Shown in pieces: positions 1-9,960 of a DNA stretch of 64,000 nt. The position numbers were made by a program, and so were the translations under genes. Within the stretch, counting starts at the first letter, position 1, and every line of letters begins with the position of its first letter. The DNA lies in assembly GCF_023028225.1 (NCBI RefSeq), contig NZ_CP095482.1, forward strand, positions 1,302,001 through 1,366,000, given 5' to 3'. The DNA is from Halorientalis litorea (GTDB lineage Archaea > Halobacteriota > Halobacteria > Halobacteriales > Haloarculaceae). The notes under the pieces are model-generated. The model was not told the DNA's origin. It worked only from the letters and a program-made list of their open reading frames with translations, and did not search any database.

Positions 1-1
1 C

Positions 2-1429
2 GACGCCCTCTCCTCGGCCGTCGGTGGGCACGTCGAAGTCGAGGAACTCGAACGCGCAGACTACGACAGCGACGGGCACGCCACCCACAGCGAACCCGTC
101 CACGAGGAGACCAGCGCGTCGGCCGCGGCCACCGGGGCCGCCGCGTCGGACGACGAGGACGCCGACGCCGAGGCGACCGAACAGGAAGCCGTCGCGGACG
201 GCGGTGCGGTGAGCGGTGCGAACCGCGCCTCGTCGGAGCCACGGTCCGACGGCGGTGCGGTGACGATGAGCGACGACGAACCGCCGGTCATCCAGGACAA
301 CCCCGGTTCGGTCAAGCCGTTCGAGGCACTGGTCGAAGTCATCAACCGGCCGAAGTACTCCGAGTTCGACCCGACAATCGTCCTCTTCCTGACGTTCCCG
401 GCGTTTTTCGGGTTCATGATCGGTGACCTCGGATACGGGCTGTTGTATCTGGGGCTCGGCTACTGGCTGTACTCCTCGTTCGAGAACGAGGTCATACAGA
501 GCCTCGGTGGCGTCGGGATGTGGGCCGGCGGCTTCACCGCGCTCTTCGGCGTGCTGTACGGCGAGTTCTTCGGTCTCCACCAGTTGGGTGAGATACTGTT
601 CAACGGGCACCCGCCCATCCACAAGGGCCTCCAGCCCCACTACCTGCAGTTCGCGCAGGCGTGGCTGACGCTGAGTCTCTTCCTCGGCTTGCTCCACGTG
701 GGCGTGGGCTACGTCTTCGACTTCGTCGAGAACCTGTCACACGGCCTCGTCGACGCCGTCACCGAGAGCGGGTCGTGGGTGCTGCTGATGTTCGGCATCT
801 GGGGCTGGGTGTTCAGCACGCAGGCAATCGCCGTCAAACCGACGTTCATGTTCACGGCCTTCGCGCGTGAAGGTGCCGTCGTCGGCGGAACGGAAGTGAC
901 CGAGGGGATGGTCGCGCTCCCCGCCGGCTTCACCGGGTTCTCGCCGACTATCGGGACTGCCGGCCTCGTCGTGGCTGGCATCGGGTTCGCCCTGCTTCTC
1001 AAGGGCGAGGGCGGTGTCGGCGCGCTCGAGAGCCTGAACGTCCTGGTGAACGTCCTGTCGTACACGCGTATCGCCGCCGTCCTGCTGGCCAAGGCCGGGA
1101 TGGCACTGGCGGTCAACCTCATCGTGTTCGGCGCGACGTTCGAGGGTGGCGAGTTCCACTTCATCACCTTCGCCTCGGACCCGCACGGCGAAGTCGTGTT
1201 CTCCGGGTTGCTGAACGCGAGCGACCCCGTGAACCTCGTCGTCGGCGGTCTGTTCGGCATCCTCATCCTCGTGCTGGGGCACGCGCTCGTGCTGGCACTC
1301 GGTATCACGAGTGCCGGCCTGCAGGCAGTGCGTCTCGAGTACGTGGAGTTCTTCGGGAAGTTCTACGAGGGCGGCGGTCGCGCGTTCGAGCCGTTCGGGT
1401 ACGAACGCGAGTACACCGCCGAGGACTGA
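2..1429 (+). CDS. atpI: A-type ATP synthase subunit I (a-subunit), 5'-truncated by the window edge
   Basis: This is the membrane stator subunit of the archaeal A1Ao ATP synthase; it forms the ion half-channels against the rotating K ring. The reading frame is already open at base 2 and the missing start lies upstream; 475 codons are visible, whereas family members are near 700. The visible part starts with an acidic, low-complexity stretch, then has about seven hydrophobic segments. The motif NVLSYTRIAA (about bases 1049-1078) carries the Arg that faces the ion-binding Glu of subunit K. Gene order I-K-E-C-F-A-B-D is that of haloarchaeal atp operons, so atpH probably lies just upstream. Confidence 0.95.
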   Translation, partial: DALSSAVGGHVEVEELERADYDSDGHATHSEPVHEETSASAAATGAAASDDEDADAEATEQEAVADGGAVSGANRASSEPRSDGGAVTMSDDEPPVIQDNPGSVKPFEALVEVINRPKYSEFDPTIVLFLTFPAFFGFMIGDLGYGLLYLGLGYWLYSSFENEVIQSLGGVGMWAGGFTALFGVLYGEFFGLHQLGEILFNGHPPIHKGLQPHYLQFAQAWLTLSLFLGLLHVGVGYVFDFVENLSHGLVDAVTESGSWVLLMFGIWGWVFSTQAIAVKPTFMFTAFAREGAVVGGTEVTEGMVALPAGFTGFSPTIGTAGLVVAGIGFALLLKGEGGVGALESLNVLVNVLSYTRIAAVLLAKAGMALAVNLIVFGATFEGGEFHFITFASDPHGEVVFSGLLNASDPVNLVVGGLFGILILVLGHALVLALGITSAGLQAVRLEYVEFFGKFYEGGGRAFEPFGYEREYTAED

Positions 1430-1534
1430 CCGCCGGTCACGGCGGCCGTCCACACGCCCGTTTCGGACGGGTAGTACCGGAACCGTGAGACTGTCTCTCA
1501 TCGGTGATTCACGCACTCACGACGGCATTTGGGA

Positions 1535-1544
1535 AGTTTTATGA
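1535..1544 (+). promoter_or_regulatory. Probable internal TATA element before atpK
   Basis: An AT-rich TTTTATGA core sits in the 166-nt gap between atpI and atpK, about 52 nt before the atpK ATG. It could give extra transcription of the proteolipid gene, whose product is needed in many copies per complex. Assigned from composition and position only. Confidence 0.4.
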
Positions 1545-1595
1545 AGCCACTGTGGCCATATCCGCCTGTTCGGAACACCCCCGATACTACAACTC

Positions 1596-1901
1596 ATGAT
1601 CGAAACCGTTGCAGCAGTTCTGACCGGCGTCGTACCGCTTCTCCAAGATCAGGTTGTCCTCGCCGCCGCAGAGGGCACAGAAGGCGCGGCCCCGGCCATC
1701 GGCCCGGCCGCCGCAGGTGCTCTCGCCGTTGGCCTCGCCGCCTTCGGCGCGGGGTACGCTGAGCGTGGTATCGGCGCCGCCGCCGTCGGTGCGGTCGCCG
1801 AGGACGACGAAATGTTCGGTCGTGGGCTCATCCTGACGGTGCTTCCGGAGACGCTCGTGATTCTCGCACTCGTCGCGCTGTTCCTGGCACCGAACCTGTA
1901 A
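1596..1901 (+). CDS. atpK: A-type ATP synthase subunit K (proteolipid, c-ring)
   Basis: This is the ring-forming proteolipid that carries ions through Ao. The 101-residue product has an N-terminal hydrophobic segment, then two membrane helices (about 36-60 and 78-99). The first helix is Gly/Ala-rich and the second contains LPETLVIL, whose Glu is the expected ion-binding carboxylate. It is a two-helix (not four-helix) version. The extra N-terminal segment (1-30) resembles a signal/leader helix as in other haloarchaeal K subunits. It lies between atpI and atpE, 20 nt before atpE. Confidence 0.93.
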   Translation: MIETVAAVLTGVVPLLQDQVVLAAAEGTEGAAPAIGPAAAGALAVGLAAFGAGYAERGIGAAAVGAVAEDDEMFGRGLILTVLPETLVILALVALFLAPNL

Positions 1902-1921
1902 CGGGACCCACCTTTCCTACA

Positions 1922-2506
1922 ATGAGCCTTGATACGGTCGTAGAGGATATTCGGGACGAAGCCCGCGCGCGTGCGGAGGAGATTCGCGCAGAGGCCGACG
2001 AGGAGGCCGAGGCAATCCTTGCCGAGGCGGAGGCCGACGCCGAGGACATCCGCGCGGAGCGTGCGGCGGAAGTTGAATCGACAATCGAGCAGGAACGAGA
2101 GCAGCAACTCTCGAGTGCCAAACTCGAAGCGAAACAGGCCCGACTGGAGGCCCGCCGGAACGTGCTCGGCGACGTCCGTAACGACGTCGAGGACGAAATC
2201 GCGGCCATCGAGGGCGACCGGCGCGAGGACCTCACCCGCGAGTTGCTCACGGCGGCCGTCGAGGAATTCGACACCGACGACGACTTGCTCGTCCACGGGC
2301 GGGCCGAGGACGAGGACCTCATCGAATCCCTGCTCGAAGAACTGGACCACGACGGGTCGTTCGGTGACGCCCGTGACTGTCTCGGCGGGGTCGTCGTCGA
2401 GAGCGACACGTCGCGGGTCCGTGTGAACAACACGTTCGACTCCATCCTCGACGACGTCTGGGAGTCGAACCTCGGCGAGATAAGCGACAGCCTGTTCGAG
2501 CAATGA
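1922..2506 (+). CDS. atpE: A-type ATP synthase subunit E (peripheral stalk)
   Basis: Subunit E pairs with H to form the peripheral stalk that keeps the A3B3 head from turning. The 194-residue product has the expected layout: a highly charged Ala/Glu/Arg helix over roughly residues 8-105 that would form a right-handed coiled coil with H, and a globular C-terminal domain that binds the head. Its stop overlaps the atpC start (ATGA), showing translational coupling in the operon. Length and position match the family. Confidence 0.93.
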   Translation: MSLDTVVEDIRDEARARAEEIRAEADEEAEAILAEAEADAEDIRAERAAEVESTIEQEREQQLSSAKLEAKQARLEARRNVLGDVRNDVEDEIAAIEGDRREDLTRELLTAAVEEFDTDDDLLVHGRAEDEDLIESLLEELDHDGSFGDARDCLGGVVVESDTSRVRVNNTFDSILDDVWESNLGEISDSLFEQ

Positions 2507-3561
2507 GCACGGAGTACACGGGCGAGAGCGGCAATTACGAGTACGTCACCGCGCGGGTCCGGTCGCGTCGAGCCTCGCTGTTCGACGACGACGACTACCG
2601 CAAACTCGTTCGGATGGGGACCGGTGAAATCGCCCGGTTCATGGAGGAGACCGAGTACGAGTCCGAGATGAACCAACTCGGCGCGCGCCACTCGGGCGTC
2701 GACCTCGTCGAGTACGCGCTGAACCGCAACGTCGCAAAGCACTTCGACGACCTGCTCCAGTGGGCGGACGGGCAACTGTACGGTTACATCGCCCGCTACC
2801 TCCGGAAGTTCGACGTGTGGAACGTCAAGACAGTCATCCGTGGACTGTACTCCGACGCGGACCGGGAAGCGGTCGAAGCGGACCTCATTCGGGCAGGCGA
2901 GTTCGAGGACGAGTTCCTCGAACAGCTCCTCTCGGCGGGAACCGTCGAGGAAGTCGTGGACCTGCTCGAACCGACACGGTTCGGTGACGGACTCGCGGAC
3001 GCTTATCCCCTCTACGAGGAGGAGGGCGTCCTCGTCCCGCTGGAGAACGCCCTCGACCGGGCGTTCTACGAGGAGCTGCTGACGGGACTGTCGGGCGAGG
3101 TGAGCGGGGCGATGGAACTGTACCGCGAGTTCCTCGCCGCCGAAGTGGACTTCAGCAACGTCCGCAACGCGCTCCGGCTCGCACGGAGCGGCGCGGACAT
3201 CGACCCCTCGGAGTACTACATCGACGGGGGCACGCTGTTCGACGAGGACGAGATTCGGCAACTGTCCCGCAACCAGGACCAGTTGGTCGAGTTCGTCCGG
3301 CAGAGCCGGTACGGCGACGACTTGGAGGCGGGGCTGGACAGCCTCGAAGCGGCCGACAGCCTCATCGAGTTCGAGCGCGCGCTGGATGCGGCCCTGCTGG
3401 AGTACGCCGACCGCCTGTCGAACCGACACCCGCTGTCGGTCTGTCCGGTGTTGGCGTACGTGCTGGCGAAGGAACGCGAAGTCGACAACGTGCGAGCCAT
3501 CGCCCGGGGCCGGGAGGCCGGTCTCTCGGAGACAGAAATCGAGGAGGAACTCGTGCTATGA
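2503..3561 (+). CDS. atpC: A-type ATP synthase subunit C (central stalk adaptor)
   Basis: Subunit C (homologous to eukaryotic V-ATPase d) links the central stalk D/F to the membrane K ring. The product has 352 residues, is all-helical by composition, and contains repeated helical hairpin segments typical of the family (for example YEYVTARVRSRRASLF near the N-terminus and FSNVRNALRLARSG near 210-225). Starts with ATG overlapping the atpE stop by 4 nt and ends overlapping the atpF ATG by 4 nt, so E-C-F are coupled. Confidence 0.93.
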   Translation: MSTEYTGESGNYEYVTARVRSRRASLFDDDDYRKLVRMGTGEIARFMEETEYESEMNQLGARHSGVDLVEYALNRNVAKHFDDLLQWADGQLYGYIARYLRKFDVWNVKTVIRGLYSDADREAVEADLIRAGEFEDEFLEQLLSAGTVEEVVDLLEPTRFGDGLADAYPLYEEEGVLVPLENALDRAFYEELLTGLSGEVSGAMELYREFLAAEVDFSNVRNALRLARSGADIDPSEYYIDGGTLFDEDEIRQLSRNQDQLVEFVRQSRYGDDLEAGLDSLEAADSLIEFERALDAALLEYADRLSNRHPLSVCPVLAYVLAKEREVDNVRAIARGREAGLSETEIEEELVL

Positions 3562-3881
3562 GCCAGGAGATAGCGGTCATCGGCAGTCCGGAGTTCACCA
3601 CCGGGTTCCGTCTCGCGGGCGTCCGCAAGTTCGCGGACGTACCCGACGACGAGAAGGCAGAGCGACTGGACGAGGCGGTCCGCGAGATGCTCGGGGACGA
3701 GGGTGTCGGCATCGTCGTGATGCACGACTCGGACCTCGAGTACCTCTCGCGGGGCGTCCGCGAGGACGTCGAGACCAGCGTCGAACCGGTGCTGGTCACG
3801 CTCGGTGGCGGCACCGGGAGCGGCGGCCTGCGCGAGCAGATCAAACGAGCTATCGGTATCGACCTCATGGAGGAAGAATAA
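3558..3881 (+). CDS. atpF: A-type ATP synthase subunit F (rotor shaft)
   Basis: Subunit F binds subunit D in the central rotor. The 107-residue product shows the small alpha/beta fold expected: [18 protein letters not shown] at the N-terminus is the family hallmark, followed by [15 protein letters not shown] and a Gly-rich loop (LGGGTGSGG) before the C-terminal helix that contacts the head. It overlaps atpC by 4 nt and stops 1 nt before the atpA ATG. Confidence 0.93.
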   Translation: MSQEIAVIGSPEFTTGFRLAGVRKFADVPDDEKAERLDEAVREMLGDEGVGIVVMHDSDLEYLSRGVREDVETSVEPVLVTLGGGTGSGGLREQIKRAIGIDLMEEE

Positions 3882-3882
3882 A

Positions 3883-5643
3883 ATGAGTCAAGCTACGGAA
3901 TCGGAGGTCCGCGAGGACGGACGGATAGAGAGCGTGAGCGGTCCCGTCGTGACGGCGGTCGACCTCGACGCGCGGATGAACGACGTCGTGTACGTCGGCC
4001 ACGAGGGGCTGATGGGCGAAGTCATCGAAATCGAGGGCGACATCACGACCATTCAGGTGTACGAGGAGACGTCCGGCGTGTCGCCGGGCGAACCCGTCGA
4101 GTCGACGGGCGCGCCCCTCAGCGTCGACCTCGGGCCGGGAATGCTCGACGCCATCTACGACGGCGTCCAGCGTCCGCTGGACGTCTTGGAGGAGAAGATG
4201 GGGTCGGCGTTCCTCGACCGTGGCGTCGACGCACCGGGCATCGACCTCGAGAAGACGTGGGAGTTCACACCCGAAGTCGAGGAGGGCGACGAGGTCGGTC
4301 CGACGGACATCGTCGGCATCGTCCCCGAGACGCCGAGCATCGACCACAAAGTGATGGTCCCGCCGGACTACGAGGGCGGCGAAGTCGTCGCCGTCGAGTC
4401 CGGTGACTTCACCGTCGAGGACACGGTCGTCGAACTCGACAACGGCGAGGAGATTCGGATGCGCCAGGAGTGGCCCGTCCGCACCCAACGCCCCGCCGAC
4501 GAGAAGCAGACGCCGACGACGCCGCTGGTCTCGGGCCAGCGCATCCTCGACGGTCTGTTCCCCATCGCGAAGGGCGGGACGGCCGCGATTCCGGGACCGT
4601 TCGGGTCCGGCAAGACCGTCACCCAGCACCAACTCGCCAAGTGGGCCGACGCGGACATCGTCGTCTACGTCGGCTGTGGCGAGCGTGGCAACGAGATGAC
4701 GGAGGTCATCGAGGACTTCCCGGAACTGGAGGACCCGACCACCGGCAACGCGCTGATGGACCGGACCTGCCTCATCGCCAACACGTCGAACATGCCCGTC
4801 GCGGCGCGTGAGTCCTGCGTGTACACGGGTATCACCATCGCGGAGTACTTCCGCGACATGGGCTACGACGTGGCACTGATGGCCGACTCCACCTCGCGGT
4901 GGGCCGAGGCAATGCGGGAAATCTCCTCGCGGTTGGAGGAGATGCCCGGCGAGGAAGGCTACCCCGCCTACCTCGCGGCGCGGCTCTCGGAGTTCTACGA
5001 GCGGGCCGGCTACTTCCAGAACCTCAACGGTCAGGAGGGGTCGGTGTCGGTCATCGGGGCCGTCTCCCCGCCGGGCGGTGACTTCTCGGAGCCGGTGACC
5101 CAGAACACCCTGCGCATCGTCAAGACGTTCTGGGCACTGGACGCCGACCTCGCGGAACGTCGGCACTTCCCGGCTATCAACTGGAACGAGTCGTACTCGC
5201 TGTATCGGGACCAACTCGACCCGTGGTTCGAGGACAACGTCGAGGACGACTGGTCCGAACAGCGGCAGTGGGCCATCGACACGCTGGACGAGGAGAGCGA
5301 ACTCCAAGAGATCGTCCAACTCGTCGGGAAGGACGCCCTGCCCGAGGACCAGCAGTTGACGCTCGAGGTCGCCCGGTTCCTCCGGGAGGCGTGGCTCCAG
5401 CAGGACGCCTTCCACGACACGGACACGTACTGTGAACCGGCGAAGACGTACGCGATTCTGCGTGCCATCAAGACACTCAACGACGAGGCGTTCGACGCCT
5501 TGGACGCCGGGGTGCCAATCGAGGAGATCATCGACATCGAGTCCGCACCCCGACTCAACCGCATCGGCGTTCAGGAGGACTGGGAGTCCTACGTCGAGGA
5601 ACTGGAAGACGAAATCGAGACACAGATTCGGGAGCTGTACTGA
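3883..5643 (+). CDS. atpA: A-type ATP synthase catalytic subunit A
   Basis: This is the nucleotide-hydrolysing/synthesising subunit of the A3B3 head. I chose the ATG at 3883 ([10 protein letters not shown]...), 1 nt after the atpF stop; an upstream in-frame ATG at 3805 would overlap atpF by 77 nt and adds non-conserved residues. The 586-residue protein has the N-terminal barrel, the A-specific non-homologous insert (about 110-205), the P-loop GPFGSGKT at 238-245, and the GER loop (CGERGNEM). There is no intein, although atpA is a known intein site in archaea. Confidence 0.97.
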   Translation: MSQATESEVREDGRIESVSGPVVTAVDLDARMNDVVYVGHEGLMGEVIEIEGDITTIQVYEETSGVSPGEPVESTGAPLSVDLGPGMLDAIYDGVQRPLDVLEEKMGSAFLDRGVDAPGIDLEKTWEFTPEVEEGDEVGPTDIVGIVPETPSIDHKVMVPPDYEGGEVVAVESGDFTVEDTVVELDNGEEIRMRQEWPVRTQRPADEKQTPTTPLVSGQRILDGLFPIAKGGTAAIPGPFGSGKTVTQHQLAKWADADIVVYVGCGERGNEMTEVIEDFPELEDPTTGNALMDRTCLIANTSNMPVAARESCVYTGITIAEYFRDMGYDVALMADSTSRWAEAMREISSRLEEMPGEEGYPAYLAARLSEFYERAGYFQNLNGQEGSVSVIGAVSPPGGDFSEPVTQNTLRIVKTFWALDADLAERRHFPAINWNESYSLYRDQLDPWFEDNVEDDWSEQRQWAIDTLDEESELQEIVQLVGKDALPEDQQLTLEVARFLREAWLQQDAFHDTDTYCEPAKTYAILRAIKTLNDEAFDALDAGVPIEEIIDIESAPRLNRIGVQEDWESYVEELEDEIETQIRELY

Positions 5644-5645
5644 CG

Positions 5646-7085
5646 ATGCAGAAAGAATACAAGACTATCACGGAGATCAGCGGACCGCTGGTGTTCGCCG
5701 AAGTGGACGAACCCGTCGGCTACGACGAAATCGTCGAGATAGAGACGCCCGACGGAAAGACACGCCGCGGACAGGTACTCGAGAGCACGAGCGACTTCGT
5801 CGCCATCCAAGTGTTCGAGGGGACGGAAGGTATCGACCGCAACGCGTCGGTGCGGTTCCTCGGCGAGACGATGCAGATGAAACTCACCGAGGACCTGCTC
5901 GGGCGCGTCCTGAGTGGGTCCGGCGAACCCATCGACGACGGGCCGGATATCGAACCGGAGGAGGAACGTCCCATCGTCGGGGAGGCCATCAACCCCTACT
6001 CGCGGGAGTACCCCGAGGAGTTCATCCAGACCGGCGTCTCCGCCATCGACGGGATGAACACCCTCGTCCGCGGCCAGAAGCTCCCCATCTTCTCTGGGTC
6101 GGGCCTGCCCCACAGCGACCTCGCGCTCCAGATCGCCCGGCAGGCGACCGTGCCGGAGGAACAGGAGGGCGAGGGCGACGAGGACGGCTCGGAGTTCGCA
6201 GTCATCTTCGGCGCGATGGGTATCACCCAAGAGGAAGCCAACGAGTTTATGGACGACTTCGAGCGCACCGGCGCGCTGGAGCGGTCGGTCGTCTTCATGA
6301 ACCTCGCGGACGACCCCGCGACCGAGCGGACACTCACGCCGCGACTGGCACTGACGACCGCCGAGTACCTCGCCTTCGAGAAGGACTACCACGTGCTGGT
6401 CATCCTGACGGACATGACCAACTACTGTGAGGCACTGCGCGAAATCGGTGCCGCACGCGAGGAGGTCCCGGGCCGCCGTGGCTACCCCGGGTACATGTAC
6501 ACGGACCTCGCCAACCTCTACGAGCGGGCCGGCCGCATCGAGGGCGAGGAGGGGTCGGTGACGCAGATTCCCATCCTCACGATGCCCGGCGACGACGACA
6601 CGCACCCGATTCCGGACCTCACGGGGTACATCACGGAGGGGCAAATCTACATCGACCGCGACCTGAACAGTCAGGGTATCGAACCGCCCATCAACGTCCT
6701 GCCGAGCCTCTCGCGGCTGATGGACGACGGTATCGGCGAGGGACTGACCCGCGCCGACCACGCCGACATCTCCGACCAGATGTACGCCGCCTACGCGGAG
6801 GGTGAGGACCTGCGTGACCTCGTGAACATCGTCGGCCGCGAGGCCCTCTCGGAGCGGGACAACAAGTACCTCGACTTCGCCGACGCCTTCGAGGAGCAGT
6901 TCGTCCAGCAGGGCTTCCGGACGAACCGTTCCATCGACGAGACGCTCGATTTGGGCTGGGACCTCATCTCGACGCTGCCGAAGACGGAACTCAACCGCAT
7001 CGACGAGGACCTCATCGAGGAACACTACGTCGAAGACGAGTCCGCCGCCGCCGAGACGGAAACCGAGGAAGCCGAAGCCGAATAA
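5646..7085 (+). CDS. atpB: A-type ATP synthase regulatory subunit B
   Basis: Non-catalytic partner of subunit A in the A3B3 hexamer. The 479-residue product begins [17 protein letters not shown] and carries the B-type degenerate P-loop ([14 protein letters not shown]) in place of GxxGxGKT, which distinguishes it from subunit A. Further family signatures are [37 protein letters not shown] and [29 protein letters not shown]. The last 20 residues are an acidic Ala/Glu tail, common in haloarchaea. It starts 2 nt after the atpA stop. Confidence 0.97.
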   Translation: MQKEYKTITEISGPLVFAEVDEPVGYDEIVEIETPDGKTRRGQVLESTSDFVAIQVFEGTEGIDRNASVRFLGETMQMKLTEDLLGRVLSGSGEPIDDGPDIEPEEERPIVGEAINPYSREYPEEFIQTGVSAIDGMNTLVRGQKLPIFSGSGLPHSDLALQIARQATVPEEQEGEGDEDGSEFAVIFGAMGITQEEANEFMDDFERTGALERSVVFMNLADDPATERTLTPRLALTTAEYLAFEKDYHVLVILTDMTNYCEALREIGAAREEVPGRRGYPGYMYTDLANLYERAGRIEGEEGSVTQIPILTMPGDDDTHPIPDLTGYITEGQIYIDRDLNSQGIEPPINVLPSLSRLMDDGIGEGLTRADHADISDQMYAAYAEGEDLRDLVNIVGREALSERDNKYLDFADAFEEQFVQQGFRTNRSIDETLDLGWDLISTLPKTELNRIDEDLIEEHYVEDESAAAETETEEAEAE

Positions 7086-7135
7086 CCCGGCCGCCGTTGA
7101 CCTTCGTTTCTCGCGTTCGTTCTGTCGACGACTGA

Positions 7136-7146
7136 AAACGGTTAAC
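7136..7146 (+). promoter_or_regulatory. Possible promoter element before atpD
   Basis: The 86-nt gap between atpB and atpD holds an AT-rich patch (AACGGTTAACTGG) about 30 nt before the atpD ATG, the spacing of a haloarchaeal TATA box. atpD may therefore also be transcribed separately from the rest of the operon. Confidence 0.3.
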
Positions 7147-7171
7147 TGGCTACGCAGGTAAGGGTCCGCCA

Positions 7172-7861
7172 ATGGCCAAAGACGTTAAGCCGACTCGGAA
7201 GAACCTCATGGCGATAGAGGACAGAATCGAACTCTCCGATCGGGGCCACGACACGCTCGAGAAGAAGCGCGACGGCCTCATCATGGAGTTCATGGACATC
7301 CTCGACCAGGCACAGGACGTCCGGGCGGACCTCTCGGAGAACTACGAGCGGGCACAGGACACCATCAACAAGGCCCGTGCGATGGAGGGCGACGTGGCAG
7401 TTCGGGGCGCGGCCGCCGCGCTCAAGGAACACCCCGAACTCACCACGGAGTCGAAGAACATCATGGGCGTCGTCGTCCCCCAAATCGAGTCCTCGAAGGT
7501 ACGAAAGAGCCTCGACGAGCGCGGGTACGGTGTCCTCGGGACCAGCGCGCGCATCGACGAGGCGGCCGACGCCTACGAGGAACTCATCGAGACGGTCATC
7601 CTCGCCGCCGAGGTGGAGACGGCGATGAAGAAGATGCTCGAAGAGATCGAGACGACCAAACGCCGGGTCAACGCCTTGGAGTTCAAACTCCTCCCCGAAC
7701 TCAACGAGAACAAGGAGTACATCGAACAGAAACTGGAGGAACAGGAGCGCGAGGAGATATTCCGGATGAAGAAAATCAAGGCGAAAAAGGAAGAGGAAGA
7801 GAAAGAGGAGAAACGCGAGGCGGCGGAGCGGGACCGCGAAGAAGTCACCGCGGACGACTGA
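7172..7861 (+). CDS. atpD: A-type ATP synthase subunit D (central rotor shaft)
   Basis: Subunit D is the long coiled-coil axle inside the A3B3 head, equivalent to F-type gamma. The 229-residue product has the conserved N-terminus [37 protein letters not shown], and a second long helix (about 140-200) with [17 protein letters not shown], the classic signature. The C-terminal 40 residues are a very charged Lys/Glu helix. It is the last gene of the operon, 86 nt after atpB. Confidence 0.95.
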   Translation: MAKDVKPTRKNLMAIEDRIELSDRGHDTLEKKRDGLIMEFMDILDQAQDVRADLSENYERAQDTINKARAMEGDVAVRGAAAALKEHPELTTESKNIMGVVVPQIESSKVRKSLDERGYGVLGTSARIDEAADAYEELIETVILAAEVETAMKKMLEEIETTKRRVNALEFKLLPELNENKEYIEQKLEEQEREEIFRMKKIKAKKEEEEKEEKREAAERDREEVTADD

Positions 7862-7923
7862 CGCGACGCGCGCGGCGAGCGACTGCGGGGTAGGTTTTTC
7901 CACCCGGCGGTACTCGAGTAAAT

Positions 7924-8319
7924 ATGGACTGTCCAGACTGTCAGACGCCGATGCTCCAGTTCCCGGTCGGCGACGAGTACCGGGAGTACGTGCCGGAGGG
8001 CGCGCCCGGGGCGGCACTCTGTCCGACGTGTCTCGTGTTAGAGCCAGACGACAACCCACCGGCGGAGCCGCCGGATTTCGGGACCGTCGGTGATGCGTTC
8101 CCGATGAGTCCCGACGCCGCCGTACCGATGGCACTCGGCATCGGCCTGCTGACCTCACTCGCGCTCTATCGGTCGGAAATCGCCGAGTTGTTCACCGCCG
8201 TCGAGGAGGCCGGGGCGGACCCGATGCTCGTTCTCGACCGACTCGCCACCACGGGAAGTGTGGACAGTCAGATAGACCTCCAAGGACGGAAACGGCAGTT
8301 GGAGCAGTTGCTGGAGTAG
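7924..8319 (+). CDS. Small haloarchaeal zinc-binding protein (DUF6276-like)
   Basis: The 131-residue product has two Cys pairs near the N-terminus (C3-x2-C6 and C33-x2-C36) that together would hold one zinc ion, like a zinc ribbon. The C-terminal half is helical with a short hydrophobic stretch (about 62-80). It resembles haloarchaeal proteins classed as DUF6276, from memory and not verified. No enzyme motif is present. It follows atpD in the same direction with its own spacing (62 nt) and converges on the aRF1 gene. Confidence 0.7.
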   Translation: MDCPDCQTPMLQFPVGDEYREYVPEGAPGAALCPTCLVLEPDDNPPAEPPDFGTVGDAFPMSPDAAVPMALGIGLLTSLALYRSEIAELFTAVEEAGADPMLVLDRLATTGSVDSQIDLQGRKRQLEQLLE

Positions 8320-8395
8320 GCGTCCGAGAGATGGGTGCGAGCGGTTCGACCCGAAGGACTACCGGAGCGAGCGCGGCGAGCGACGACTGGACCGA

Positions 8396-8408
8396 GGGTC
8401 GATTTTTG
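8396..8408 (+). terminator. Oligo-T terminator between convergent genes
   Basis: GGTCGATTTTTGCC lies downstream of the DUF6276-like gene. On the other strand CGACCTTTTTGCACC (8442-8456) ends the aRF1 gene. Two oppositely oriented T5 runs in a 138-nt convergent gap fit archaeal intrinsic termination. Confidence 0.45.
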
Positions 8409-8457
8409 CCCGAACGAGGCCGCGGAACGGCCGAGTGACGGTGCAAAAAGGTCGTCG

Positions 8458-9711
8458 TTAGACGCCAGTGTCGTAGCGCAGGATGCCCGCGATGCCGCCG
8501 AAGGCGTCGAGCAATTGTTCGCCCTTCTCGAAGTCGGTCGAGATGAACTTCGTCTCCGTGCCGCGTTGCCCGGCGATGTCCATGAGGTGGTCGATGAGGT
8601 CCTCGCGTTCGCCCGCGTCGGCGTCGACGGTCTCACTGCAGCGCGTACAGTCGTGGTCGGGCGTCTCCTCGCGGCGGTCGATGACCTCCCGTTCCTCGTG
8701 GCCGTTCTCGCAGGTGTAGGTCACCACGTCGCGGCGGAGGTCCTCGGAGATGAGCAGGCGGTCGACGGCACCCATGACGAGGTTCTCGCGGGTGGCCTCG
8801 AAACCGTAGGTTGCGAGGTTCCCGTCGTGGAGTTCCCGGAAGAACTCCTCCATCTCCGATTTGTCCTGCATCACGTCGTACTGGTCCAACACGTCCTGTG
8901 CGGCGTCGACGAGGTCGTAGAGGCCGGATTCGTCGGTGTAGGACACGTCGAACTTACCCAGCACCATGTCCTGCAGTTCGTGGTGGAGGTAGTCGCCGTC
9001 GAGGAACTCGTCTTTGGTCGGTGAGGGACCGCCGACGAGGATGCCGTCCATCTCGTGTCTGTCGTCGACGAACAGGTCGTTGGCCATCCCAGCGACCTCC
9101 TGATAGAAGTTGTCGATGGCTTCCAACCGGAGGCGGGCGAACCGCTGTGCGGACTGGCCACCCTTGCGCTGTTTGCCGGGCACCAGCGAGGAGGCGGACT
9201 TGACGGGTTCGACGCGTTTGCCCTTGAGCCACCCGACGTTGGCCTCGCGGCGGTCGAGGACGATGAGGCCGAACAGCCCCTTGTCGCCCATCATCTCCTC
9301 CAGGGGTTCGGTCAGGAAGTCCGAATCACAGTGATACCGGAACGACTGGATGGGTTCGGGCGGGGACTCCAGTACCTTCGTGACCATCTCGCTACGCCCG
9401 CCGCCGGAGTCGATAGCACCGGAGAAGATGACCATCCCGTTGTCCGGGGGATAGACGTCGTAGTAACGGAGACGGTCCTTGATGGAGGTCAAGGCGTCCT
9501 GGACGGCGGTACGGGTCTGTTTCGACTTGATGTTCGAGGCTTCGCTGTGCTCTTGGGTGACGTGTTCGACGACGGAACTCACCTGCCTGTCGTCGGGGAT
9601 GTAGATAGTGACCAGTTGCGTCCCCGAGCCCTCGTACTCCTTCAGGTCCTCGATTACCTTCTGGAACTCGTACCGCTGTTTGTCCGTCCCGTCCTCGTCC
9701 TGCGTACTCAT
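8458..9711 (-). CDS. prf1: Peptide chain release factor aRF1
   Basis: The archaeal/eukaryotic-type class I release factor recognises all three stop codons and triggers peptide release. The 417-residue product shows NIKS at about 60-63 for stop-codon decoding and the universal GGQ at about 184-186 in QRKGGQSAQRFARLR for peptidyl-tRNA hydrolysis. The C-terminal domain has a Cys-based ribbon (CENGHEE...HDCTRCSE), which contacts ABCE1/Pelota-type partners in this family. Single gene, divergent from the minD-like gene. Confidence 0.96.
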   Translation of the reverse strand: MSTQDEDGTDKQRYEFQKVIEDLKEYEGSGTQLVTIYIPDDRQVSSVVEHVTQEHSEASNIKSKQTRTAVQDALTSIKDRLRYYDVYPPDNGMVIFSGAIDSGGGRSEMVTKVLESPPEPIQSFRYHCDSDFLTEPLEEMMGDKGLFGLIVLDRREANVGWLKGKRVEPVKSASSLVPGKQRKGGQSAQRFARLRLEAIDNFYQEVAGMANDLFVDDRHEMDGILVGGPSPTKDEFLDGDYLHHELQDMVLGKFDVSYTDESGLYDLVDAAQDVLDQYDVMQDKSEMEEFFRELHDGNLATYGFEATRENLVMGAVDRLLISEDLRRDVVTYTCENGHEEREVIDRREETPDHDCTRCSETVDADAGEREDLIDHLMDIAGQRGTETKFISTDFEKGEQLLDAFGGIAGILRYDTGV

Positions 9712-9917
9712 TACCGGTTTCTAGCCCGATGAGCGGTAAGTAACTGTTGACCGGCATCGGCGGGCGGGGTTCGCCACTAGTGACAATAGGTTGATAGGGA
9801 GCGTGTAACTTTACAATGGTTGCGGGTATGTGTTGAGGTAGGTACGCCCGTGGCGCGGTCGGGTACGGAGCGCGGGCGTCGGGCGACGCGGTGAGGGTGA
9901 GACCCGGTGGGACGAAC

Positions 9918-9927
9918 GGGTTTATGT
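9918..9927 (+). promoter_or_regulatory. TATA-like element of the minD-like gene
   Basis: GGGTTTATGTTT stands about 40 nt before the ATG at 9961 in the 249-nt divergent region between prf1 and minD. This is the only clear T/A-rich TATA-like core close to the start. A second AT-rich patch (AACTTTACAATGG, about 9808-9820) lies further upstream. Confidence 0.45.
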
Positions 9928-9960
9928 TTCCCCCTCGACTGTGATACCATACCACAAAGC

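Noticed and set aside
3883-5643. Intein in atpA
   Set aside because: The P-loop region is continuous and total length (586 residues) is normal.
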